In this document: one piece after another, positions 23,571 through 35,308 of the stretch
Numbering within the stretch: position 1 is the first letter of the stretch
Layout of the letters: each line of letters starts with the position of its first letter
Translations under genes and position numbers: made by a program
The notes under the pieces: generated by a model
The model's database searches: none
Seen by the model: only the letters and a program-made list of their open reading frames with translations
What the model was told of the DNA's origin: nothing
Assembly (NCBI GenBank): GCA_003550325.1
Contig: QKWP01000202.1
Coordinates: 130,611-194,610, forward strand
Origin: Gigaspora rosea
Lineage: Eukaryota > Glomeromycota > Glomeromycetes > Diversisporales > Gigasporaceae
Length of the DNA: 64,000 bases
Direction of reading: 5' to 3'

Positions 23571-23820
23571 CGCTAAAGCCTTGTACCCACGTGACTTTGA
23601 AATTTTAGTTATAATTAGGGTTAGGGTTAGTTTACCATTAGGAGAGGGATAAATATAGGAAAATTGTCTTCTCTACATTTTTTATTAATGTACCAAAACG
23701 GGTTTAGACTATCATTTTTATATTTTTGTGGTTTTTTTGACTTCTCTGTGCAAACAATATTTCATGATTCTGATTGGCTGATCTACATATAAAAAGTCAC
23801 GTGGGTACAAGGCTTTAGCG
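23571..23820. mobile_element. 250-bp MITE with CGCTAAAGCCTTGTACCCAC ends
   Basis: The terminal inverted repeats begin CGCTAAAGCCTTGTACCCAC and extend through GTGAC(T) on both sides, about 25 bp with perfect pairing. The interior has ATTAGGGTTAGGGTTAG, two to three telomere-like units. No clear target duplication, so the superfamily is unknown. Confidence 0.7.
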
Positions 23821-24136
23821 GACCCTGAATATAGTAATTTTATTACTATATATAGGAATATCTAAAGTGGAGGCAACTCATATTTAATAATTTTTTCAAT
23901 TAACTTTAGAGTTAGTATCATCCTATATTAGGATTACATTAGGTTTAAAGTAGATATATATAAGCAAAATTGCCTTTTTGACATTTTTCATTAACATATT
24001 GAAGTAGGTTTAGGCTGCCATTTTTTTGTATTTTTCAGCTTTTGTTTTTTTTCTTGTTTTGCTTTGCTAGCGATTATCAAAATTCTGTAGGTTGATCACA
24101 TGATTTGCTTTTGCTTTATTTAGATGTCCCCCTATA

Positions 24137-24366
24137 CAGTAAAGTATATTGGATGTTTTGTGGACATCTTGGACATTTTTTTAAATTAAAATTACTTAAA
24201 ATTTTACTAAGATTATCTATTTTAATTTTTTTAAAAATGAATCCAGCACCTAAAAAAATATATAATTATATATTTATTAAATTAATTCATTAATTATTTA
24301 AGCCTTGGACAGTTTTGAACAAACTTGGAAAAAACATAGTGTTGGATATGTCCAATGACAACACTG
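24137..24366. mobile_element. hAT-like MITE with TTGGACA/TGTCCAA words
   Basis: The right end read inward is CAGTGTTGTCATTGGACA; the left end is degenerate (CAGTAAAGTATATTGGATG). CCCTATA flanks it on both sides (24130-24136 and 24367-24373), with the eighth base offset. It shares words with 19781-19924 and 58491-58771. The ORF at 24105-24293 overlaps it and is not a gene. Confidence 0.6.
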
Positions 24367-24374
24367 CCCTATAT

Positions 24375-26241
24375 ATAGTAATTAACTAAATGTTTTTTGA
24401 AAAATTATAAAATTTTTAAGATATATGCAATTTGCTATGCTAAATGACTTTATTTAAAAAAAATAGCTAGTTTATTAAAGTTTATATATTACTATATTTA
24501 GTAATTTTAGTTACTAAGAAAACTATATTAAATTTAGAAATCAGTCAAATGTAAAAATTTAAAATTTTACTTAAATTTAATTACCTTGAAAACTGTAGCA
24601 TAAAATTTTTGAAACTTTTTTTATTTAAAAGATATAGATTTAAAGAACTTATAATTTAATTTTTAGCTTTAATATCTTATATATTTAGCTCTGTATAAAT
24701 TTTTAAAAAGTGTCCACAATAATATGATAGGCCACTGTATCTCTATATAATCATCACTTTGTGTATACCGAAAGTGTGATTATATGGAGGTTAGACTGTA
24801 CTCAGAAATTTTTTTCATAAAATATGAAAATGGAGTTTTTATCACCTTGATATTGAATATTTAAACGCATATGTATATTATGAAAGGTTATTATATGGAA
24901 AATGAATCGACTAAAAATTATAAATTTTCTACGTATTGCGAAAGTAATCTATTCATAAATATATTTACACAAAAGATTTTATGCATACGTGCGTACGTAC
25001 GTACCTAGAATTCCAAACACATAAACATAAACACATCTATAAAGGTTAATTTATTTGTACCATTGGCATCAATGAACCTCAAGCATTGATCCAATGGACC
25101 AATGGGCAATAGATTAAATAAATTAGTTATTTTTATGTTTTATAAACTTGATTTTTAATTCTTATCGGTATGCATAAATAATTAACTTAAAAATATTGCC
25201 GTATAACAAATTACTAATTCGTCGACAAATTAATCATATGACTTTTGATCCATTGATTTTTTCATTAAAATAACTGCCTTAACAAAACAATTCCAACAAG
25301 TACGAGATTGCTAATATAGTCCAAGATTAGTAATACTGTGCAACAAGCATATTACGAGATTATTAAAGATTTGCGTCATTTCTAATTATTGTTCGATCGG
25401 ATGACTTTATTGAAACAAAGATGAACATATGGGAATTCTGTTCGCTATTACTACAGGATTAATTTCAAACTAATTAAGAAATATCCATAATCCTAATACT
25501 AATACACTCCAACAATTGAATCGTTTCCTTCCTTTCCAAATCGCTAAACCTTCCTGCAACTCACTATGCATTAATTCGAATTAACCATTTTGACACAAGC
25601 AAAGCGAGAGTTTACATAGCTGCGAAGAAGATCGGTTACACGATAAGGTAATGTGGGTCTTTGCGCTGCTTAAAGTCCAAAAATAAAAAATACTATGACA
25701 TAACAAGGGTTCTTGCACTACCGTTGCAGCCGCGGAGCCTCTTAGCTCTAAAAACGTGGGCCCTTGCACTGCAGTTACAGCCGCTGAGCCAGAAACAACT
25801 TAAAAAAAAATTCAGCCAAAAGGCTATTACCTTCCTTATCGGGAAAGGGCGGGACGAAAAAGCCAGCTTTCTGCAAGGCGAGTGATAGTGAAGGGAAAAA
25901 TAACCTTCCTTAACAGGAACCATACTTAAATAGCTGTTACAAACCATAATACCTCTCCCTCTCGTTATCATAAAATCACTTACTCTTTGTTAACTGTTTG
26001 CTAATATTCATAACATCAAACAATCAAAATACAAACCAGGCATTCGCCCCCTGCTATCATGCAAAGTACAAAGAACTTCTCCTTACTTTCATTACCTGTT
26101 CGTTAATACTCACAACATCAAGCAATCAATACAAAACCAGGAATATCCGGAATTTATTTCAAAGCAGCCCATAAAAGGCTAACAAAGGTCATGTGATCCA
26201 TAAAGTCATCTGATTTCGCAATTTTCACATGCTCACAAGCA
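24375..26241. other. Intergenic with a higher-complexity patch at 25.55-26.16 kb
   Basis: The first part is AT-rich without genes. From about 25550 to 26160 base composition is more balanced. Two near-identical units (CCTTGCACT...GCAG...CAGCCGC(G/T)GAGCC) lie at about 25710-25795, and two diverged copies of about 65 bp (each with CATAACATCAAACAATCAA or a close variant) at about 25980-26045 and 26085-26150. Overlapping ORFs on both strands (largest 92 codons, minus, 25693-25971) follow these duplications and match no family I know. It could be an LTR or promoter fragment. Confidence 0.35.
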
Positions 26242-26680
26242 CTTACCCAGTATCGCCATAAAAAATTTCACCCCACGTGATCTGTGTTACATACAAAAGA
26301 TAATCATATTAATAAATTTGAAAGTTTTTTAAAACTTTTGACGATATTTTCTCAATAACTATTTGATCAAATTTAGTAAAAATTTTTTTATTCTATTTCT
26401 ATTTTATTGTAGAATAAAAATAAAAAAATGTTCATTAAATTTGGTTTAGTGATTGTTGAGAAATCATTACTAAAATTTTTAAAAACACAACTATCAGAAA
26501 AATACTGAAGTCAAAGTAAATTTTTTTTTCTTTGAACTTCAAACAAGGATTCTCGACAACTAGTTATCAAAATTCGATAAATTTTTTATTTCAATATTTT
26601 GTGGATTTATAGAAATAAAATGAAAAAAATTTTATCGAATTGAATAACTAGTTGTCGAGAAATCTAGTTTAAAAAAAAAT
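26242..26680. repeat. MULE left terminal inverted repeat
   Basis: Pairs with about 30050-30494 in inverted orientation, with scattered substitutions and small indels. Within it are two successive imperfect hairpins (about 26320-26490 and 26540-26670), so the end is itself foldback-rich. Confidence 0.75.
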
Positions 26681-26815
26681 AAATTATATTCTTGCGTAAT
26701 CTGTATCACATACAGTACATTATATCATAATGATATAATTATGACATATTTTGTTTATTATCGTGCAGACAATTACTAATACTATAATTTCTTTATTTCT
26801 CTTTTTGGTGAAATA

Positions 26816-29288
26816 ATGGATTCGATTCCTCTTCAAACAAGTACTGATAGCAATAATGTACAAAAATACTGCTCCGGATGTGATAAAACACTTTCCTGTA
26901 GTTTTTTCACTAATTATAATATAAGTTTTTTTCGTACCTGTAATATATGTCGCATTTATAACAAACAACAAAAAAAATAAATAAAAAGCAATTGGAATAA
27001 CTTGACAATGAAATAGTAGAATTTTATGATTTTTATGATTACATAATGCAGTTCTTTGATCCATTTGAAAGTGAAAAAAATGAGGATCAAGAAAACTTAA
27101 ATTCTTTGGAATTTGAATTTTCTTGTTCCATAAATATTTCAGAACTAGAAGGTGATTCCAAAGAGCAAACCAATTCTATTATTGAAATAATATCAGATAT
27201 CGATAAATATAAATGGATGTAAGTTTAAAAATTAGGTTGAATATGAATTTAACTTTTAATTAATTTATACTGTATTAATTATTTAGATATCATTTAAAGT
27301 ACAGTTCCAAAAAATCGAATTCAACAACTTATGTTTATTATTGTTCACAGAGAAATTGCTTGGCTGAGAAACCAAAGAAGCATGTTGATATTAATAAGTG
27401 TCGTTATAGACAACCAATTAAACGTTTTTTTTGTAAAGGTCAAGTCACAATTACTATTTCTCAAGATTTTACCTGTGCCAATGTGGAGATATATCATAAG
27501 CTTCACCCACCCCGCTTAGATAATTCTATTTCCTCAGAAATAAAACAATACATCTTAGAGAATATTGATTTACTTCCACGTGAGATATATAAGCGTTTAG
27601 TGGATAACTTAAATCTTAATATACACCAAAAACAAATCCATTTTTGGTGGACTGAACTTGGTAATAAACGATATAAACGAGATAAAAATCCTTTTATTTC
27701 AACACAAAAATGGTTAATGGAGGAATTACATCAAATAATAATTCAAAAAGAATCTCCACAAGCAATCAGCTTTTTAACTGGAATGTGGAATATTTTGAGA
27801 GTTCTAACATCCAAATCGATGAAATTGGAGTTGATTTCACATGTAAATATAGTTATGGATTGTATTATAAAATAATGTACTATTATCTGTTATTTATATT
27901 AACTTGTTTATTCTTATTAATATAGATAATACAAATAATTTACGATTTGAATTATTTGTTGTTCATGCTCACGTTGATGGAAGTGGTTATCCATTGGCTT
28001 ATTTATTCCTTGAAAATAATGGAAATTGCAATAATGGAATTCGTACTGGTGTTTTAATCGTTTTTTTTGTGAATTGCATTTATGTGGACTCAATCCAGTA
28101 TTTTTTTTAACGGATAAGGATTTTTCTCAAATATCAGCTGCTAGATTTGTTTGGAAGAATATTAAGGTCCAAATATGCCTTTGGCATATAAAAAGAGCGA
28201 TTGAAAACAGACTTTCAAATAATGTTAAACCGAAGCAAATTAATTACAATAGTCAAATGGCACATGATCAATTTAATTTTAGTGATGTTGAATTTTGTCC
28301 ACAACTTGATGAGACAACCTATATTTTTTGCCCTAAACAGTTTCGCAAAGCTGTATGGGAAATGATGAACCAACATTTACATTTGCATCCTCTAATACCT
28401 ACCAATAATGGACAATATCTAACAGTTAAAAGAAATTTGGACAATGGCAGTGCAAGAAATTTATAATTTTTGTCAACAACATTCATTAATATATCTTTGG
28501 GTATATTATGGAATGAGTGGTATAATTCAGAACGCTAGATTTTATAGCTACGTGCAGGTCATGGTACAAAAATTTCAATTTTCAAAACAAATATGTTTGT
28601 CAAAGCTCACTAGAAAGTATTGAAGCGTGATTTTTTGTATAAATTTTTTTGTCCACAATTAGATTTAGTAGTTTTTATTATCATGACACAATTAATTCCC
28701 CAACAACAAAGGAAACTTCATCAAGTTTTAGCTGGTATTGAAAAAGCAAATTGGCGTAAATCATTTAAAAAAGAATGGAAAAAATTAGAAACACATGTAG
28801 TACAGAATACTTATTTTACTGATGTCTCAAACTGGGTATGTGGATGTTCATCTTTTTTGACTAGCCGCTTCTTTATTTGTAAACATCTTGTATTACAAAA
28901 AGGAACTGTGCCTATTAAATTTTTTGATCAAGTCCATCGTCATCACCAATACCCATTTCTTAGCACCTTGGATATACAAGTCAGCACTAGTAATGTTAAA
29001 CAATTTATTTCTCATAATGATAATATTACAAATTTTAATGTTATTGAAGATGAAGAGAGTGTGCAAAATTCTGATGAAATATATACCCGACTTATTAATA
29101 CAACAAAAATGACACTTGAAATTCTTGAAGACCAGCGAAACAAAAAGAATTATAGATGGGTAAAAAATGTAGAAAAAAATTTCAGACCAATAGAAAAAAT
29201 GGCAGATGAAATTACTTCATACAAACGAAGAAAAACAATGGACCGAACATTTAAAGATCATACACATAATACATTGTTTTTTAATTAG
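26816..29288 (+). pseudogene. MULE transposase, frameshifted
   Basis: The best start is ATG 26816. The N-terminal part has paired CxxC motifs (KYCSGCDKTL and RTCNICR), probably zinc-binding. After a shift and a stop in an A-rich tract (about 26975-27000) the frame resumes with NEIVEFYDFYDYIMQFFD and is spliced over an intron at about 27217-27284 (GTAAGT...TTTAG), giving KYKWIYHLKYSSKK in frame, then YYCSQ...FFCKGQ. Transposase-core motifs follow: GVDFT (first Asp, about 27830), VDGSGYPLAYLFLE, FLTDKDFSQ (second Asp, about 28110) and CLWHIKRAI. A SWIM finger (VCGCSSFLTSRFFICKH, about 28838-28890) lies near the C terminus. Further shifts near 27790, 28070 and 28470-28620 show it is inactive. 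Confidence 0.75.
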
Positions 29289-30049
29289 ATACAATACTAT
29301 GCATAATATGTATACTTTAAATAGATGCTTTGAACAAATTAATAACTAGCTTTTATCATAAATACTTAGCTATTCAATTTTTTTTAAAAAAATTGTAATT
29401 TGTGATATCGTTTTTTTTCTTGGTGAAATAAAATTTATTAACATTATGCATTAATTTCCGAAAGAACTTTTCTCAGAGTTATGATCCCGATTGCTAAAGT
29501 CAATACTATTTTTAGCAAGGTATTATTCTTTTGGGAAAACTATTCTGGAATTTGAATTACAATTATGTGCATAATATGTGTGAAAATTTGAGACTAAGTA
29601 AAGAAAAAAAAACAAAAAATCTCGTATTTTTTTTATATTATAAAATTATCATCCATCACAAGAGTCTTGTATATTTTTACCAATCATTTTGTTTATGTGA
29701 TGAGAAAATGACGTATACGTCGCTATTTTCAAATTACAGACGGTACGAACTTGATAATCATGAGTCTGAATATGAATTTAACCTTTTAAAGTTATGCGCT
29801 TATGAATATTCGATACATATTAGCTTAGCAACTATATAATTAATGCTGCTAAATTTAGTTGAGTAAATGCAAATTTGGAAATTTACATTTTGTTGTTCTA
29901 TCTTGCTATAGGTGAAGATGTACTGTAATATGCGAAATTTCTATATGAATTCATACCGTTGCCTCACCATATACATTTATCCAATAATATGCAAAATTTT
30001 GTATATGAAAGCCATTTAATTTCGTTCGAATTTTAGACATCTTTAAAAA
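29289..30049. other. MULE interior 3' of the transposase
   Basis: AT-rich, non-coding as far as I can see. The ORF at 29531-29839 (102 codons) has no recognisable motif and lacks a credible context inside the element. Confidence 0.4.
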
Positions 30050-30494
30050 AAAAACTGCGGCAAAATTTTTTTTAAAATTTTAATAAATATTTCCTGACAA
30101 CTAACTATTCAAATTTTTTCTTATTTCTATGAATTCACGATTTGAAATAAAAAAAATTATTTCGAATTTGGATAACTGGTTGTCAAGAAATCTTTGAAGT
30201 TCAAAAAAATAAAAATTTACCCGGCTTCAGTGTTCTCTGATATTCAAGTGCCTTTAAAATTTTAGTAATGATTTCTCGGCAACCACTAAACCAAATTTAA
30301 TAAACTTTTTTTATTTTAATTCTTCAATAAAATAGAAATAAAATAAAAAAATTTTTTACTAAATTTGATCGAGTAGTTATTGAGAAAATATCGTCAAAAG
30401 TTTTAAAAAACTTTTCAAATTTATTAATATGATCATCTTTTGTATATAACACAGATCACGTAGAGGTAAAAATTTTATGGCGATACTGGGTAAG
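30050..30494. repeat. MULE right terminal inverted repeat
   Basis: Inverted counterpart of 26242-26680. It shares the outer CTTACCCAGTATCGCC end and both internal hairpins. Confidence 0.75.
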
Positions 30495-30620
30495 ATCACT
30501 TAACTCATACAGGAGGTCCGGATATATTTTTTATATTCAGATTAATCCGGTTTCCTCTCAGAAATTGAGGCTAACGGAGCAACTATTGATAGGGAGTCAC
30601 GTGAGCACAGAGACACGGAA

Positions 30621-31312
30621 GCAAATCTTACGTTTTTGATACTCCTGCACCTACTTTTTTGATACTCCTAAATGTACCAGTAATGTACCAAAAATTTTAT
30701 TACTTTTTTGAGACATGGCGATTTTAAAAAAGTCACATGACCGCCACAAGTAAAATCGACCAATGGAATTGCAGGTAAGATTCTAATAAAAGCTTAAAAT
30801 TTTTTTTAATCGGAACTAATTTTTTTATTATGTCATTATTATTTGAATTTCTATAAGAGTTGCAGAGAATAAAATTACCATTCCAATAGTAGTAAACATA
30901 TCAAAATTGGCTTAGTGTATTACAAGATATGAGTAAAAAAATTTTCACAAAAATTTTAGATTTTTTAAAAAAACTTTAAAAATTCGTGAAAATTTTTTTA
31001 CTCATATCTTGTAATACAATAAGCCAATTTTGATGTGTTTACTACTATTGGAATGGTAATTTTTATCTCTGCAACTCTTATAGAAATTCAAATAATAATG
31101 ACATAATAAAAAATTAGTTCCAATTAAAAAAATCTTTAAGCTTTTATTAGAATCATACCTGCAATTCCATTGGACGATTTTACTTGCGGCGGTTACGTGA
31201 CTTTTTTAAAATCACCGTGTCTCAAAAAAGTAATAACATTTTTGGAGTACATTACTGGTACTTTAGGAGTATCAAAAAAGAGGTGCAGGAGTATCAAAAA
31301 CATAAGATTTGC
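30621..31312. repeat. 0.7-kb near-perfect palindrome
   Basis: The arms of about 340 bp start GCAAATCTTACGTTTTTGAT on the left and end ATCAAAAACATAAGATTTGC on the right; they meet near 30965 in an AT-rich hairpin around GTGAAAATTTTTTTACTCAT. Point differences between the arms are few, so it is young or maintained by conversion. The ORF at 31184-31402 is within the right arm and has no known domain. No target duplication identified. Confidence 0.75.
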
Positions 31313-32550
31313 GACATAGAACTGTGCAGTGGTCAGAGACCCGTAAAAATTTTTTATATTATACGAAATCTTTATTTGTGTTATTGCAAAAATTTGTATT
31401 AATTTCCAATAATAAATTAACTTTGTATTAATTCAGTAATTTGTGATTTTTTTGGAAATCATCAAAAATTTATCCAAAATTTTGGTTTGACCTTTCTAGT
31501 ATTTTATGTTCATTCATTTTCTCTTTCAGAAATTTTCAGAATCTTAATTCTGCATACTATCTGATACCAGTAGCCAATCAAATTTATAGTATATCATGTG
31601 AAGTTTACTCTTAGAAATTTGGTTTAATTTGCATAATCAATATAAATTTGCATTAATTTGTATAAATTTATATACACAGTGGTATATTGTAGTTGTTAGT
31701 TTATTGACGAGTGAGAGGATTTGTATATAGTGATTTAGCAGTCGAAAGAGGACGTGATGTAATTGATAGAATCAAAATGAAGAATGTAACATCTTTTTAT
31801 TTATAATAAAGAATTGTAATAGCGAACATGCCTACAAAGTGGGGCAGATATCGCCTGTTTATATAACAAATATTCTATACTAAAAATATGGCACTTATGC
31901 CACGAGTGATGATATTACTCTGATTTCACCATATCAACCCTTCACGCTATTCCTCTCCAATGTACCCTATATGGTAGGAGCACCTGATACGTCATAAATG
32001 GCAGATCCATCATTTTGGCAGGGAAGGTAAATAATATCGATTTGATTTTACAAAAATATCGATCGGTATGGTCAAAAATATCTATTTATATCGATATACT
32101 CATGATTGACAAATTAAAATGCAAAATTTTGTACAACAGTTACAGATAATATGATATAACGTGATCAGTAACTAAATTTCTTTCTTTTTTTGACATGTTT
32201 GTTGATTGTCTATTTTTACTGAAGCTTATCAACGGTTCAAGTTAGCAAATTTATATTGCCTGGCCTGAATTATACTTTTAATTTTGCCTAAGTGCATATT
32301 GTTACACTGCATTAACATTTGCGAAAATATTGATTTCCCATAATTTGGCCTAAACATATTGATATTGTTTTATATACAAATCAATATTATAAACCGTCCC
32401 TGCATTTGGGCGCAGTAATCTCGTAATCCACATGATAATTTGGCCAGGGTACATTGGTAGGGTAACACCGGATTTAATCTGGATTTATTTATATCTGGAT
32501 ATAAAAACACTATGTCACGTTATATCATATGACATAGTATATATCCGGAT
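31313..32550. other. Intergenic
   Basis: No supported gene. From about 32470 to 32550 there are GGATTTAATCTGGAT/ATATCCGGAT words that resume at 33550-33590, suggesting an older element split by the insertion at 32551. Confidence 0.4.
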
Positions 32551-33549
32551 TAGGGATCCTCATTTTCTGCTGCGACAGACCCCAAATTCTGCCTGCCTTA
32601 CAATTTGATTTATGAGAATTATGCGATAAATTTTTTTAAAATTAGGCCACACAAACTTATACTATTAGTTTTCATATCCCAGCCGGGTCAGTGAGGTGGG
32701 GTTTTGAAATTAATTTTTTAATATATTAGCCAATAGAAATTCTCCATTCATAATTATGCGAACAGAGCGAATTTTTAATATAGTAAAGATTATTAATCAA
32801 TTACATATATAAATAATGATAACAAATATAAAACTTTAACTTTTACTAAAACGTGCCTATAGTGTTATTGATCAGTGCAATATGTTCTAAGGAAACAAAG
32901 TTTGCCTGTATAACAGTATAAAGAATAAAGTTTAAATTTTTAACGTATGAAATTTTTTATCAGATATCCAGTTGTAAGACAATAAAATTTTTAAATAAAA
33001 TTTTTTTTATTAAAAAATTTTTTTTAAAAAAAAATAAAATCCAGGTCATGGGTCACGAAAGGTTACTTGGTGATATGAAAACCAATAGTATAAATTTGTA
33101 TAGCCTTATGCTGCAAATTATGCGAAGTAAAAACATGCGAAATATGTGATCACCAGGGTTGTAAAATTACTGTAATTTATAAATTTTTATCGTAAGTTAC
33201 TGAATCCAGCATTAACTTACTAGATAAATTACTATACTTCCTTAAAATCCTGACTACTGTGTTCATGTTTTGTGTTTAGGTGAGACCAACTAGATTCTGT
33301 GTTCTCAGAGTCCCAGGGCTACGGGAAATTTCAGAAAATTTTATAAAGTTACGGAACAATTCGGAAAATAATTTTTTAAAATTTTACTATGTGAACCACC
33401 CCCTCCGGAGGAGAGAGGAGTAACATTTTATGCGCAGTTTTATTAATTATGTGAAATTTGTCCCGATTGCGATAAGCTATCGCATATGCTTCTGCGGTAA
33501 AATCAAATTTATGCGCAGATTATGCTATCGCAAATATGCGTTATCCCTA
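32551..33549. mobile_element. hAT-like element with TTATGCG words
   Basis: The left end is TAGGGATCCTCATTTTCTGC; the right end read inward is TAGGGATAACGCATATTTGC. It has a perfect 8-bp duplication ATCCGGAT (32543-32550 and 33550-33557). The word TTATGCG(A) and its complement recur in both subterminal regions. At about 33148 CAGGGTTGTAAAATTACTG looks like one end of another hAT-like insertion (compare 15448), but I could not find its partner. No coding sequence. Confidence 0.75.
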
Positions 33550-33557
33550 ATCCGGAT

Positions 33558-34061
33558 ATATAAATCTGGATAGAGTGTTAACTCTATATAGGTTACAATA
33601 AATTTTTTGTAACTAGGATCATAACTAAACCAGGTATAGCATGGTTAGGGTTAGGGTTAGTATAATATTAAAGTTAGGATTAAGGTTATGGTTAAAGTTA
33701 AGATTAATACAAAATCACGAGAGGTGCATTTTTTGTTAGTAATACAACAGGGGTTACTCTAGTAAAATTTTGAGTTAATAACTATTTTGTAAAATGCAGT
33801 TACTGTAGCCATGGCAACAAATATATTAATCCTAATTAATAAGCAAAGCACAAAATTCTAAATGATTCAATATGATATCGCACTTCTCTTTCTAATTTTT
33901 TTAACTGAAAACTCTTCGCAAAGACCATATCTAAAAAATTACGCTCGATTTTTTATGACAATTCTAGTAAAGTTTCGACTTGTATGTTTAAAATACAATT
34001 TTTTCATTAAAATCAATGAAATTTAAATGTTATATAAGACAAAATTTCAAATTTTATATAT
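33558..34061. other. Intergenic with short telomere-like repeat
   Basis: GGTTAGGGTTAGGGTTAG at about 33645-33662 is an interstitial run of two to three TTAGGG units followed by degenerate derivatives. No gene. Confidence 0.5.
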
Positions 34062-35293
34062 TGTAACGGTTAATTGGTGAGCAGGTAAAACAATATAAAC
34101 AATAGTGCCAATTTACACTCCAGCCGTATACGGTGAGAGAGGTATAAATATAAGAATTTAGAGGCCACGGGGTTTGAAAAAGGCTGAATATGCAATATGT
34201 GGAGACCTGATAGTCAATCTATCACTAAATTACTACAATAATAAAAAAACACTGACGCTGGTGATGCTAATATGGGGGATATCAATAAATTGATATTAAT
34301 AAAAATAATAATAAGGTATGATATTGGTGGAAGGTGAGATCAAAATGTGTATCACAGGGTTTATGATGAGTTGGTGTATTAGTTAGGTGATATTTAAGGA
34401 CCGGGATTTTGCAAGTCTAAGAATATTCCCATAGGTAAATTATTAAAAAGGTAAAGCGAGTTCTATTTTAACTAACAAAAATGAGGAAATCTAAAGGAGA
34501 TGTCGTTTATTAAATGGATAGTTAAACTAATAATCTCTATTATAGGGCTATAGGTAGACCGATATGCGTCACGTGTATGATTTCAGAATATCAACAAGGT
34601 CACATTACACAGAATTCGAGTCTTAATAAGGCCGATTCGAGGTTACGAGTCAATTCAGTCCGTCAAATTGAGTTACGAAAAGGGTTATTAAAGTTACAAG
34701 TCGAATTCAAAGATAAGTATAGTTTCGTTATTTAGAAGAAAATATGTTTTATTTAATGTTATTAAAGAAATTCTTTATTATAATTCATAGAACTGTCTTT
34801 TCTGGCCTTTGAACTCGAGGCCTTTTTATACATTTTAAACTCTATCTGTATTTACGCAGCTTGGACTATACTATCTTAATACTCGCAGCATATACGCTCC
34901 ACTGGCAACATTTACGCTGCTGTTTTTACCCCACCACGAAGGGTCATTCATTATGGATGCTATGCGTACATCTGTGTTTTCTTCCCGCCACACAACTTCA
35001 ACTGTACTTACTTAATGTGATTTTTAGTCTAAGTTGGCCCAACAGGCTCAAACGGCTGCGTATACGCTTCCAACCCCATACCTTAAATGTAACCAAAATG
35101 TCATTTCATATGATTAAGCCGCCAAGCCACCAATTATTTCTATTTTAGTATAAGATATAAAATGTACGAAAATATTCTTATACTTTTACTAAATTAGGAT
35201 GATCATGCTTTTCTATGAACCCGCGAAGAATATACCGTGTAGATAAAATTTATTGAAGGGAAAAAAAATATACAAATTTTTTAACTCATTACA
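34062..35293 (-). repeat. Ty3/Gypsy 3' LTR
   Basis: 1232 bp, nearly identical to the other LTR by eye with scattered, mainly transition differences. The plus-strand ORF in it (34861-35148) is antisense to the element and recurs in the other LTR, so it is not a gene. Confidence 0.9.
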
Positions 35294-35308
35294 TGGGCCC
35301 CTTCTTAA
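35294..35308 (-). promoter_or_regulatory. Polypurine tract
   Basis: On the minus strand AAGAAGGGGCCCA directly precedes the 3' LTR start TGTAATG. This is the position of the plus-strand priming tract. Confidence 0.65.

Larger units (their letters stand above)
26242..30494 (+). mobile_element. Mutator-like (MULE) DNA transposon, decayed
   Basis: The ends CTTACCCAGTATCGCCATAA (26242) and its inverse TTATGGCGATACTGGGTAAG (ending 30494) start terminal inverted repeats that pair for about 440 bp. Between them is one transposase gene on the plus strand, broken by frameshifts. Long terminal repeats plus a transposase with a DDE core and SWIM finger identify a MULE. The expected 8-11 bp target duplication is not visible. 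Confidence 0.8.

Noticed and set aside
20936..24800. A single 3.9-kb element bounded by TAGTCTAATCTC / GAGGTTAGACTGTA ends
   Set aside because: The ends pair only approximately and no flanking duplication is visible, so it is mentioned only as a possibility.
25581..25971. Three overlapping ORFs on both strands
   Set aside because: They follow internal duplications in the same segment and have no recognisable domains.
26233..30503. Target-site duplication for the MULE
   Set aside because: The 9-mers TCACAAGCA and ATCACTTAA share only scattered bases; I do not claim a duplication.
33148..33391. A further hAT-like insertion starting CAGGGTTGTAAAATTACTG
   Set aside because: Only one end is convincing; a matching right end and 8-bp duplication were not found.
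33645..33662. Telomere end
   Set aside because: Only two to three TTAGGG units, internal and followed by degenerate sequence; a second short run at about 23620 lies inside a MITE.
34861..35148. ORF of 95 codons with a near copy at 43327-43629
   Set aside because: Both are antisense inside the two LTRs of the Ty3 element; similarity reflects LTR identity, not a gene family.
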